Positions 1-10,519 of a stretch of 64,000 nucleotides of DNA are shown here, one piece after another. A program made the translations under genes and the position numbers. The notes below the pieces were generated by a model that saw only the letters and a program-made list of their open reading frames with translations, searched no databases and was not told the DNA's origin. Origin of the DNA: Eucalyptus grandis (lineage: Eukaryota > Streptophyta > Magnoliopsida > Myrtales > Myrtaceae); the NCBI RefSeq assembly GCF_016545825.1, contig NC_052620.1, forward strand, positions 42,718,620 to 42,782,619, read 5' to 3'. Position 1 is the first letter of the stretch; every line of letters starts with the position of its first letter.

Positions 1-840
1 ATCTTCTCAAATAAGGACTCGAAATGAACTTTGTATTAGATTTAGACCTAAAGTTGACTCATTACCTCAAATAATAACCCAAAGTAGTTGAATCAATTCC
101 AAATAAAAACCTGAGCTTGCTAGTCAGCCAAATATTCGCCGGCTATCAAGCATGTGACTTTTCCGACCACCGGAATTTGGGCAATTTTGTCTTAAAAAAA
201 TATAGGGAAAATTAACAAATCCTAAAACATAAACAAAAAAACCATAGGTTTTTTACCGTCTCCCCGTTCCTTGTACCCATCCTCTGCAAAGTCAAAGCCG
301 AAATTCTCCCCATTCTTTATACCCATCCTCCGCAAAGTCAAAGACCCAAATTCTCCGCCGGCTGAGGCACGAATTCAAAAACAATAAGAAAACCGAATGC
401 TTATTTCTTTGTTTGCGGAGATCCAAATTCTTCGTCAATCGAGCAAGACGAGGAGTGACGAGAATCAAGTCGTGACGATCATTGGGCGAGTGATTTGGTT
501 GAAGAGCGGCGGGGGAAAAAAAGAAGAAAATGTAAACATCTAAATTAATAATCTAAACTTAATTAATGTTTCATTTTTCATTTTTTTCCAATCACAAATT
601 TCTAGCAAAATTGCCCCTATTTTAATCGCCAAAAAATGTTTGTCGGTGAACTAAGGTTCTCAATAGAAATTAACTTGATCACTTCGAGTTCTTATTTGAC
701 ACAAAATTCACTTTGGATTCTTATTTGAAACAGTAGGTCCACTTTGGGTCCTTATATAACACAAAGTTTACTTTGGGTTCATATTTGAGAAAATAGATTC
801 ATTTTGAGTTATTATTTGAAATTTTTCCTAATTATTACAA
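1..840. repeat. palindromic AT-rich repeat element, copy A
   Basis: The two ends carry related short phrases in opposite orientation. The left end has units such as CAAATAAGGACTCGAAATGA. The right end (about 670-830) has four to five imperfect direct units of about 31 bp built on CTTTGGGTTCTTATTTGA. The reverse complement of the right arm resembles the left arm. The middle is less AT-rich, with CCGCCGG words around 140-490. No coding potential is visible. A second element with the same layout lies at 37375-37935. This looks like a non-autonomous foldback-type or inverted-repeat element. Its superfamily is unknown, and the left edge may lie outside the window. Confidence 0.5.
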
Positions 841-1416
841 ATCGTGTAGGCAATTCTTTCTTTGTGGACTCGACCCATTACTAATGGGAGATTACTAGAG
901 GACTATAGCTTCAAAATAGACAATTCAGGATGGTGAAATGTATCATTCAACTTGCAATGCGATGCTTTTTTCTCACTGTTTTACAAGAAAATATTCAGTG
1001 GTCCGAAACCACCAGGTCATCAGCCTACATGGCATGCGTGATTCACTCAAGATGCAACACGTGTCCTATGATAAGGACATGAATAGAAAATAAAATAAAA
1101 TAAAAAAGCATTCTCAAGGGCGAGTGCAGATAGATTGAAGAAATGGTCAAGTGGGTTAGGCCCATCAATGGGCCCAAATGTAGGATCCTAATTTTTTTTG
1201 TTATCTCCGTCTCCATCTCAACTCAAAGGCGGTGCAGAAAAGTTTCCTAATTTGAAACGCACGCCAAGTCGCCAACGGCGTATCAAAAGAATTATTATAC
1301 CGAGTCGGCGATATCTCGGACACGCTTCCCCCCCATCAGTTCCACGTTGCTTCTCGTGCTCTCCAACAATGTTATATATATAGAGAGAGCGAACATACTG
1401 GTTAGTAAAGACTTCG
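841..1416. other. upstream region of the small gene
   Basis: No gene is seen here. The stretch is AT-rich up to about 1200, then contains the probable promoter and leader of the gene starting at 1417. A TATA-like run sits at 1372-1381. Confidence 0.4.
1372..1381 (+). promoter_or_regulatory. TATA-like box
   Basis: TTATATATAT is followed by a short GA run and lies about 36-45 bp before the ATG at 1417. This spacing fits a TATA box with a very short leader. It is inferred from sequence only. Confidence 0.4.
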
Positions 1417-1761
1417 ATGGCCAAACAATCGCCGTCGTGTTGTGGTGAAGAAGGAAGAACCCTGGAGGAGAAGAAGAAGAAGAAGAGAGCTGCTTTCTCA
1501 GAGACGGAGCTCGATGCTGCTCGGCAGCTCGTGCAACTCAGTGGAAACTCGGACGAGAACGACGGCAGCACGAAGAAAGAGAAGGAGGAGGACGGAACCG
1601 AAGCCTCCTCGGCCTTTCAAGACGTAGCGTTGTTGTTCGGAGAGAATGAGGCTGATCATTTAATGCGACCGAACAGAAGGTACCGGTCGATCCAGCATAT
1701 CTACGGGTCGACCAAGCCTATCGGCGATGCTGTCCATGCCAAGAGGATGAGATGTAATTGA
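1417..1761 (+). CDS. small plant-type nuclear-like protein of unknown function
   Basis: A single-exon reading frame of 114 residues. After a short start there is a basic stretch (EEKKKKKRAAF, about 17-27), then FSETELDAARQLVQLS (27-42), an acidic Glu/Lys-rich middle (about 44-62), and a C-terminal block with RRYRSIQHIY followed by STKPI (about 87-102). The combination of an 'FSETELDAARQLVQLS'-like helix and an 'RYRSI..IY..TKPI' tail is, as far as I recall, found in small uncharacterised plant proteins, sometimes predicted nuclear. I cannot name the family. A TATA-like run at 1372 supports transcription in this direction. The start is the first ATG after that box. An overlapping frame on the other strand is judged a shadow. 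Confidence 0.55.
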   Translation: MAKQSPSCCGEEGRTLEEKKKKKRAAFSETELDAARQLVQLSGNSDENDGSTKKEKEEDGTEASSAFQDVALLFGENEADHLMRPNRRYRSIQHIYGSTKPIGDAVHAKRMRCN

Positions 1762-1936
1762 ATTGTATATGGAACTCCATCTCGGACATGGCCTATCTGC
1801 TTTTCCTATCTCTTTGGTTTTGTATATAACATCACACGGTTGGCGTGAAGTTCCAACATTTGACTCGGTCGATCTGCTTTTGCCCATCTCTCCTTGAATG
1901 GCATCAATTTTGGTTTCTCTTTTATGGCGTGCATAA

Positions 1937-2303
1937 CGTGATTAGGGAGGTATCTTTGGACTCGTCAAAGTCGAATCTCTTCATTGCCTTGCCGCGTCCC
2001 CGGCGTGTATCGGAGGATGTCATCGCCGCCCTCACCTGATATTATGTTTCTTGATCAATCGACACTTCCAAAAACCAATGCTTTCGAGAGGAAAAGAAAA
2101 TCCCTTGCACAACGTTGTTGATTAAATCCTCTCGGAGGATTTTCAAATTGAAAGCTGAAACTGAAGTCGGCTCAATTTTGGTGGATCGTGATTAGGGAGG
2201 TATCTTTGGATCTGAATGCATCAATGGAGAACGTCTTTCGAGAGGAAAAGAAAAGTGTGATTAAATCCCTCGGAGGATTTTCAAATTGAAAGCTGAAACT
2301 GAA
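1937..2303. repeat. imperfect tandem duplication, period about 250 bp
   Basis: CGTGATTAGGGAGGTATCTT recurs at 1937 and 2187. The motifs CTTTCGAGAGGAAAAGAAAA and GGATTTTCAAATTGAAAGCT follow in the same order in both copies. The second copy is shorter because the segment between the first and second motif is partly missing. Confidence 0.8.
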
Positions 2304-2836
2304 AACCTCTGCAAGTACTAATGACTTGTTTTTCCCTTTCTGGACTATCCATGGCTGCAAGTTTTATTGTACAGCAATGATTTGCATGGCATTGTTTTGG
2401 AGGCATCATTCACCGAAAAGAGATCGCGTCTCCAGTCCGACAAGTCGATTCTCACTCGTTTTTGCACCTTGTAGGCTATCAGTATCTTCTCATCCTGCAA
2501 TGCTTATCTCTGCATCAGGAGGAGTTACAGCCATTGCTACAACAATCTATTTTTGTACGCAAGTTGATGCCCAAGCGTGTTTCATTCATGTCAAATTTAG
2601 GCTATAGCCGTTCATTGTCTCGTAAGTAACCGTTCTTCTACCATCGAGAATCTATTTTCACTTCTGTCCTGCCTTCTAATATACCAGAAAGCGCTGGATA
2701 TATCGAGGAAAATACATTTGACGGGACAGGAAAGTCCTGGATATTCCTCGGCTACTGGAAAGTTCTCATGACTCTTAACCAAGGGACAAAAGGTCGTAAA
2801 TATGAGGCTGCGAGATCCCTCTATACTCGAAAGTTT

Positions 2837-2954
2837 CCCTGCTACCAGAAAACCTGAAGGCCTAGACCGTGGAATTTGTAGCCCACAGAGACGAACCCTG
2901 CTACCAGAAAAACTGAAGGCCTAGACCGTGGAATTTGTAGCCCACAGAGACGAA
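2837..2954. repeat. 59 bp tandem duplication
   Basis: Two adjacent units, 2837-2895 and 2896-2954, both start CCCTGCTACCAGAAAA and end CCACAGAGACGAA. They differ at about one base. Confidence 0.9.
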
Positions 2955-3210
2955 CCCATCATTCAATCACACATGAGTAAAGCCTTTAGCTGACCACATG
3001 CGGCTAGAAGGCACATTTAACACAAAAATCAATAGTCTACATGGATGACTTCAGTGAAACATAAGAATTATATCAGTGATTGCATTCAAGGGATCTGGGG
3101 AGAAGTAGGGCCCTTCATGTCTAGAATCAAAATCTCCTCTTGATGAGTCTATTCTCTGCACAAGTCTATTTACCATCCAAAGCCAAACACTATTCCTAAA
3201 AGAGATCCAG

Positions 3211-5757
3211 CTAATGCTCGAGTTGGAATACATATTCAGTCAAACGCTGCAGTTTACTGGGATCCAGCTTTTGATCTGTCACCGCCTGCTGCTGCTTCAC
3301 TGTAAGCATTCGAGAAGTGGGGTCGAAGTCCCAACCTTGCTGGAGCACATCTGCAAGTACCAACAAAAACTTGACTAATGATGGTGCTAGAAATGCATGT
3401 CACAAAAGGTTTAAAAAAAAAGCCAAACAAGGAAATGGAAAAGGCAGTAATGAGGTAACAGACAAATTACTGACTGGGCAAATGCACTGATAGGTTAAAG
3501 ACAGAAGGAAAGCAGTATCGATCTAACTGGCCAGACTCTATCTAAACCAAAGGGCATTTGATTTTTCCAAGCTCCCTCCACAAAATCCAAGCCCATGTCT
3601 TATGTCAATGGACTAGTTGACATAATGTACAAGTAAAGGGCTTCAAGAACGTTTGCATGAATTTCAAAAACCTATTCCTGCTTCCTCTTCAACAAGTGTA
3701 GAAGCTTACAGTTTGCTGCATCATCCTCGCTCATTCCCAGAAATAGGGCTGCATCTTGGAGGCTTATTGTTGAATAGGCAGATGACAGTAGCCGGAACAT
3801 CCTCTTGGTGTATTGCTCTGCCACAACAATCAGGATGTCATGAAAATGCTACATGCCAATGTCAATAAATCATAAACAAAGAGGCAACTGAATGGAACAA
3901 AAGGTTGAAACTTAAGAAAGCATCATAACTGAAGCAAGTCTAGAACTTAGTGGAGAGCAAAAGAGTCAAAATTCATGTAATTTCTACTCATAATGTCTCC
4001 ACACTTTTAGGTTATTGCCTCTATTCATCTTTCCCTTTTATAGCATCTAGTAAAATAAGTATAGTGTCCCATGATTTGGTAAACTACTTCTCTTCCATTC
4101 TAGTTTAATCTTTTCAAACCTAAGCTATGAAAAATGTCTCTGCACTTAACTCATTAGTTTATGATACATTATAATACAAAACATCCTTCACAAGGGGTGT
4201 GCAAGCAGCAAACTTCCTACAACCAAACATACATGAAAAGAAGAACAAAAAGGAATCCAAAAATATCTAAGAAACACACAATCAACGACAGAATGATGCT
4301 AGAAGTTCGACAGGAAAACAGTCTTAAATATCAACTCAAAGCAATGGTATTGACAACATATGGACATGTCTATTTGCAACTAAATTTCCCATATCTACCG
4401 TTGTCTAACTCAACAGAATTGTCATCATTGAAACACCCAGCCACAACCAGCAATTGCCATTTAGCTTCAGCAAGAATGAAGAATGCACAACAATGAGAAC
4501 CTAAGAGGCTATGCACACGGCAAGCAGAATGCACATCGTGAAATAATCAGTCTTTCATCTAACTCTTCATTGCTCAGATTTGCTACCAATAAAAGCACTA
4601 CCATATAACAGCTCAACTATGATGCCAGAGAGATGCTAGCAAACACAACTAACCAATTCCATCCCACCACAAGCCAGGGAAACAAAAACTCTGGAGAAAC
4701 TTTATTAAAAACAAACACTCGATTGAACATTGATTGACTTTTGGTAAGAAAATACACCAGAGGAAGCACAAAAAACTCATATAAGCATATCAATTTATGG
4801 CTTTTTGAAAAGCATGTGCTGGAACCAGACAAAGTATTAAATTGCTTGACGTTACTCAAGGTCTTCCAACGTGACCATAAAATATTGATTATTAATCACA
4901 AAGAATACATCTTGAAAGAGCAAACTTGCCTGCAAATGAAGCTACAAGACCCCTAACTTCCTGACTCCAATCAAACCCGCAAATAGCCTCATGGACAGCT
5001 GCATAGTCCCGAGTCCACAGGTGCTGACCAATTTTCCAGGCAGCAACAACTTCTGGTTGGCTCTCTTTGATGGAAGAAGGTATTGATTTCCAGAGGAACC
5101 GAGCACTATTACTGCTAAGCAAAGCTCAAGTGAGGGCCGGCATCTAATATTGTAGGACCACACGACATAGCACAACAAAATACAGAACAAAGACCCAAGT
5201 CCACAATCCTAAATCACCCACGAGGCAAGAGTTGTGGTATCACAAACATAGCCAGCAATAAGACGCAACCCAAATTCAGTTCAAAATCTGATCAAAGAGA
5301 GACATTGAATCCCCAGGATTATAGATCAATCCTTACAACACCGGCCAATTTGTAACAGTCATCTCTTGTAATCAAGAATTATTATCCTTTGACACTTCTC
5401 ATTCCTCTCCCCCCAACCCCCACTCCGTAAAGACAAAAAATTGTTCAGTCGGTATTATGCCACCAATCATAACCAGTCAAACGACGGAAAGAAAAGAAGC
5501 TTACATATCATCGGCATAAATGTGGCCGAGAAGATGAATAGCGTAGGGCCATTCTTCCTGGAAAGCTACGCCTTCTGCTGCCACCTGCGTGCGTCATTTT
5601 TTTGCTAACTCAGGTCGACGACTGCAAACACACGCACACGGAAAAGGACTCGAGAAGAGCAAATCAGAAGTACCTGAAGCATCAGATGATCGCAGATATC
5701 AGCGATTTGGCCGTAGGATTGGGAGGCCAGGGCCTCCTTCAAGTCACCGAAATCCAT
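3211..5757 (-). CDS. CSN8: COP9 signalosome complex subunit 8
   Basis: CSN8 is a PCI-type subunit of the COP9 signalosome, which removes Nedd8/RUB from cullins and is needed for light-regulated development in plants. Exons on the minus strand: 5674-5757, 5505-5584, 4930-5111, 3710-3817, 3211-3350. They join in frame to 197 residues, the same length as I recall for the Arabidopsis protein. Recognisable stretches are an N-terminal helix ending IADICDHLMLQ, then EEWPYAIHLLGH, SARFLWKSIP, PEVVAAW, LWTRDYAAVHEA, FDWSQE, YTKRMF, STISLQDAALFLGM, and the C-terminal KLQRLTEYVFQLEH. Intron 3 (3818-4929) begins GC rather than GT (CAG|GCAAGT) and the frame only closes with this donor. The other introns are GT-AG. 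The gene has GGCCCA-type promoter words just upstream. Confidence 0.95.
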
Positions 5758-5899
5758 TACTCCCGTCGCCCTCCTTCTCCTGCGTTCCCCTGATTGTCTG
5801 CGTCAGATGCCAGGAGTTTGCGGTTTTGAATTTGGATGATCCGAATCACGGCGGGTTTGGGTCAGACCGCTATGTTGCGGGGCTTGGATCACCCGGTCC

Positions 5900-5955
5900 A
5901 GAAAATGGGCCTCAAGGTTCAGGCCCAAATGAAGATTCTTAGCCTTGGGCTTTGT
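5900..5955 (-). promoter_or_regulatory. GGCCCA (site II-like) promoter words of CSN8
   Basis: ATGGGCC, AGGCCCAAA and TTGGGCT lie within about 50 bp, 150-190 bp upstream of the CSN8 start codon. In plants such site II-like words are typical of promoters of housekeeping and growth-related genes bound by TCP factors. The role here is inferred. Confidence 0.45.
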
Positions 5956-7734
5956 GAGACCTCAGCTGCGCATCGTTTATCTGGGCAAGGCATTGACTGA
6001 CGTTAAAGCTTTCTTTGTCCTTCCTTTTTTCTTCTTTTTCCCTTTTCAAAAGGGGTCGTCATCCCCTTTATAACCACCAGAAAGCCTTTTTAAGTCAAGC
6101 CCCCGTAAAAAGCACGCTGATGTTACTATTCAAGCGAGACACAAAGTCGAAATTCGGACAAAAGAGCCTAGATAAGAAATTTTTTACATTTGATGGTAAG
6201 CAAAAAGTTGCGTTTTGCGTACATCTAACGCGACTAGAATGGTTATATAGTTGCAACTACCATTCTTCTCAGGAAAATTACAAAAAAAAAAAAAAAAAAT
6301 CAAACATATTGCATTCGTACTAATTCATTTTTAAACATTTTGACTTGATCGATTTAGTATAACCTTTTGACAAATTTAGCCAATTTAGTTAAAAATCATC
6401 AATATAGACAGTTTTTGCAATTTGCATTTTTTATTTTTAAAAAATTATGATTTTTTTTTTTATCTCCAGCACAAGGTTGGAAAAAATGGGGATAAAATAA
6501 ATACATTAATAAATTGATAAAAAAATTTAAAAATTGCACAAATTATCAACATCAATATCTGGTACTAACTAGATCGCCACGTTGACAATTGCTGATCAAT
6601 ATTGACTAGAATGACTAAATTAATAAATCATCGAAGGGTTTAAGATTAAGTTGGTAGATTATGAAAATGTTTACGGTTGTTTACAGTTAAATTGACAAAT
6701 TGTTAAAAGATTTAAAACTAAATTAACCAATTTGAAATGTTTATGATTAAATTGGCTCAAGTATAATAAATTCAGAAATTTTTTGATAATTTCTCTCATT
6801 CTTTTTCCCTATATGAATCTAATGAATGATGATCGCCCTTATATATATAAGAGGCCCTGTTATTGTTATTTAGAAAATCCGACAAACCCCTAATACTAAT
6901 AATTTATGCACAAACACATAATGCACCTAGTCTCGTATGGCTAGATCTTGCGATAGGATAGGACCATAAGACTTTATCACCATTTAATTCTACGTACTTG
7001 TCTGACGTTAGAGCGCTTTCCACTCATGCCTTGGAATCTGATAATTTCACGCTCTGCCTAGATCTGTAGATGCAAGATCGAACCCAAAGCTACATAAAAG
7101 TGTCGTTCGTCTGCGGGATTCGTTAATTAATTCCTTTGTGGCCAAATTACCCGTTAATCAATCTGAGAAGGGAAGAGCACATCTTGATCATTAGGTTCTA
7201 AAGACATCAGCCATGCGATGATCATCCTCCTCTTCTTCTTCGCAGAGGAGAGAGAGAGAGAGATTCAAAGAAGCATATCTGAAATTGGAGTAGCAAATCT
7301 TCAGCATCCACTTTACAGTGCGGTCATATGTATGTTCCGTCAAAGCGAAGGAACCGGTGTTTTGAAATTTAAAAAGAAAAGAAAAAGGAAGAGAAAAACT
7401 AAAAGAATAGCAAAGAAAGAAAGAAGTTAATTTAAATTGAAGAAAAACTTTTGGAGGTGGGTGGGGGAAAGAATAGTATAGTCTTCAATTACAGCCCCGG
7501 AATTTTCTCCCAGCATCTCAACTCCTTTGCTTTTTGACATATGCTCCCATGTGGGAGAGAGGGAGAGGACTGGCAGCTTCCGGCCGTGTTTCCACCTCTT
7601 TTTTACTTTCCACTTTTCTCCCCCATCACCTTTATCTGTCTCTCCAATCTCCAAATCCAATTGGATTTGAGGAGAGATGCAAAGTCGACCCCAAAAACAA
7701 TCGGGCCGGTGATGGGAGTGTCGATCTTGAAACT
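5956..7734. other. intergenic AT-rich region
   Basis: No gene is seen. The stretch includes the palindromic AT-rich element at about 6330-6790, poly-A/T runs and a short GA repeat near 7248. Its right end (about 7440-7734) is probably the 3' UTR of the NHL gene. Confidence 0.5.
6330..6790. repeat. palindromic AT-rich repeat element C
   Basis: The left arm has phrases such as TTGACAAATTTAGCCAATTT. The right arm has the same words in reverse complement (AAATTGGCTCAAGTATAATA, ATGATTAAATTGG) and direct sub-repeats of the type 'TTTAAGATTAAGTTGG / TTTAAAACTAAATTAACC'. There is no coding potential. The structure is like that of the elements at 1-840 and 37375-37935, but the arm sequence is different. 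Confidence 0.45.
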
Positions 7735-10207
7735 TTACACGCGCAATCCGTCGAATCCGCACTGCTTGTACGTGAGGGACTGCTTGCTTGGACTGATCAC
7801 CACTGCACAATTCACCGATACCTGCCCACCACCACCACCAGCAGATAATCAGACACAAACCCACGTAAAGACAAGGGGCGAAACGAGCGCAGGCGGAGGT
7901 AATCGCCTCGAGCTCGAGACTGGTGTGTCCCGAAGAAAACTACTGCCGAGCCGAGCCGAGCCCAGACTTTATCAGAAAAACCCAGAGGGAGACAAAAGTC
8001 TCCAACTTGGGGAAGAGCCGGTAACAAAAATGACGCGACCCCACCTTGAAGAAATCGATACATGTCAGGCATGATTGGGAAAGTGGAGAGGTCGCCGGGG
8101 CCCACGACCATTCACTTCAACCAGGAAATTACAAGGAAAGGAAAGAGGCTTTGATTCCCCCCGAACGCAATGATACATTCGCGTCCCGATTTTTTTTCCT
8201 ATGTTGACATCCACCGAGAACCTTGGATGGGACCCGTGAAGGACGGGATCACATGGCCGACACTGTACACAACCCCCAGTTCCCCCCTCTCGACTCTTCC
8301 TTGCACGATAAGCGTCAATTCCACTATAATGGCGAAGACGTTTTTGTCAAACCATTTGGCCGCACTCGGCATTCAATTAAAAAGGACCAAGAATAAAGCG
8401 GAGCCGAGATTGTTGGTTGCTCGGACCCGAATGAAAAACCATTCATTGGTCAGAGTCCCAAAGGGTAAAATGTGCTGAGTGCTGATGACGGAATTCGGGA
8501 ATTATGCAGGAATTTCAAGACAGCATTTCATTTCGTGGGTCACGCATATTCACAAGCATCGGAATCTAAGCAAGTTGAAGTTGATACCGAGACGATTGTC
8601 CCCCTTAGCAGCGCAGGCAATGTCCTAACTTCGACAGTTCACACAAACGAGATGCACCCGAAAACATGAAAAGGCGATTTCCCACATCGCATTCTCCGTA
8701 ACGGGGCCAAGACATCAGGGTACCATGTTCACAGGGCCTAATTACAAAACTTAAAGATGCAACCGACGAGAAAGTACGATGTGCTACGCGTCTGTCGGGT
8801 TCTGGAAGGTGAACAGCAATGTGAACGAGAAAGGAGCTAGTCGCCCTTCCCAACCCTAACTTTCATTTTTGGAAGCAATCCCGCATTACCCTCTATCTAC
8901 TCATCTCGAGCTAACAAAAACTATTATGTTGCTCCCCCTTTCCAACCTCGCAATCTCATTTCATTTCCTTTTGGGACTGTATTCTTCAAGACTAGACCCA
9001 GAAACGACTCCTGATTCTCAAAGCTATAACCAAACACACCACGAGGCTGTGCCAAAATTAAAGCAGATATTCAGGAAGACGAGTGTGCGTCGGCGGGGAC
9101 TCCGTTAATGCCCGTATAGATAACTTGATGTATAAAAAAAGAATGAGAAAAAAATAGCATATTCCTTCCAGACAAAGACCCGCTGTCATCAAAGGGAGCG
9201 TTATCGAGGTAGCGGTAGCTTTTGTCAACTTTAAAAAGAAAATCGTTGAAGAAAAGAAAAGGAAAGAACAAATCACTGACTTCGCCTAGCCTTAGTCCCT
9301 TCCCTTCATCATCAGGACAGTAACCATCGACCAGCGCGCAGTTACCAGACAACGTACGAACCGCAACCCCCCCGGCCCCCAACGGCGGCCCTCCGCCGCG
9401 CCCCTCCCAAACATCGGCATAACCGAAACGTTAAGAAAAATTCAGAGGACCGTACGCCCAGAACAAGCTAATCGCACAAGCCGCGCGCACTGATTAATGT
9501 GGACATAATTGTGAACTGAGCTACGAGAAGAGTTTGACAGGAATTTCCGAACTGACCTGAACGCCAGGAGAGTCGATGTTTAGGACCCGGATCTTGGCCC
9601 CGACGTCGCCCAGCACCCGGAGCTCCACCCGGTCGTTCAGCGACGCGTCCCTTATCAAGTCCGACGCATCCGCCTGCATCAGATTGAACCGGTCGACGGC
9701 GATGGTGGCCACCACCTGCCGCTCGCTGTGGGCCTCCTGGTAGAACCCCGGCACGGAGGCCTTCCCCAGCGGAATCCCCTTGTACATCACCGTGAACTTC
9801 GACTCGCCGTACCTGATCCCGACCTTGTTCGGGTTCACCGCCAGGAAGAGCATCCTTATGCTGAGGGTCAGCGACGCGCTGGCCGGGCTGGAGCCCCCGC
9901 CGGCGGTGGCGGCTGCGGCTGCGGCGGCGGCCGTGGCGGGGTCGGTGGGGGAGATGCCCATGTACTGGACGCCGACCTGCTGGAGGTCGAACTGGGGCTT
10001 CTTGGGCTTGACGGCGAGGATGATGACGAGGACGACGGCGAGGACGAGGAGGGCGAGGAAGGAGAAGAGCAGGAAGAGGCAGCAGCAGCAGCCCTTGAGG
10101 GAGGCCGAGGAGTAGGAGGAGGAGGAGGATGGATAGTAGTACTGGTGGCGGTCTTGGGAGGACGACGGAGGGCGTGCGTGGTGGTCGCCGTTGGCCTGGG
10201 TTGTCAT
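7735..10207 (-). CDS. LEA_2 / NDR1-HIN1-like (NHL) membrane protein
   Basis: Two exons, 9557-10207 and 7735-7821, joined by a phase-0 GT-AG intron of 1735 bp (CAG|GTCAGT ... GGGCAG|GTATCG), give 245 residues. The N-terminus is cytosolic-like and Ser/Tyr-rich. A CCCC cluster (about 40-43) precedes one membrane span (about 44-66), then the basic KPKKPQF, an alanine-rich insert (91-102), and a LEA_2 domain with NPNKVGIRYGES (125-136), YKGIPLGKASVPGFYQ (142-157), and RDASLNDRVEL. The second exon supplies VNCAVVISP and the end YKQCGFDGLRV. The C-terminal pattern VNC..VISP..(S/T)LTYKQCGFDGL is what I recall for this subfamily, which identifies the distant exon. NHL proteins act at the plasma membrane in defence and stress, but the specific role of this one is unknown. 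Without splicing, translation would run 11 codons into the intron and stop. Confidence 0.9.
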
Positions 10208-10311
10208 TCTTTGCTTTTCCGGGGTTCTCTCTCCTGCCTCCCCTTCTCTTTCTCTCTTGTTAGCCTCTTCTCTGCTTTTTTTTTTTTTCCTTTTGTGCCT
10301 CGCTCGGCTTT

Positions 10312-10329
10312 AGAGAGAGAGAGAGAGAG
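10312..10329. repeat. (GA)n microsatellite in NHL leader
   Basis: Nine GA units about 105 bp upstream of the NHL ATG, read as CT on the coding strand. CT-rich leaders are common in plant genes. Confidence 0.9.
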
Positions 10330-10519
10330 TGGGGGGGGAAGTGGAAGACAAGGAGTGAGAACTGAGAAATGACTTTACTTAGCAAGCACATAAATGAAAA
10401 GGCCCCCCACACTCCATCCTCCCCCGAATTCTCAATTTCCACAATTGACTATTGAACCCCTACCGTGCACATCAAAAGTTTCCTGTCATTACGATCCAAT
10501 AACTATATAAGTAAGAGAA

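Larger units (their letters stand above)
1762..3210. other. intergenic region with two local duplications
   Basis: No gene could be supported. The region holds the 3' flank of the small gene, the 3' flank of CSN8, and two direct duplications listed separately (1937-2303 and 2837-2954). Small reading frames here show no recognisable domain. Confidence 0.5.

Noticed and set aside
7427..7864. 145-codon frame on the minus strand
   Set aside because: It overlaps NHL exon 2 in another frame. The conserved C-terminus is read in a different frame.
9728..10372. 214-codon frame on the plus strand opposite NHL exon 1
   Set aside because: It is the antisense of a GC-rich coding exon, giving a low-complexity Gly/Glu/Arg product with no domain.
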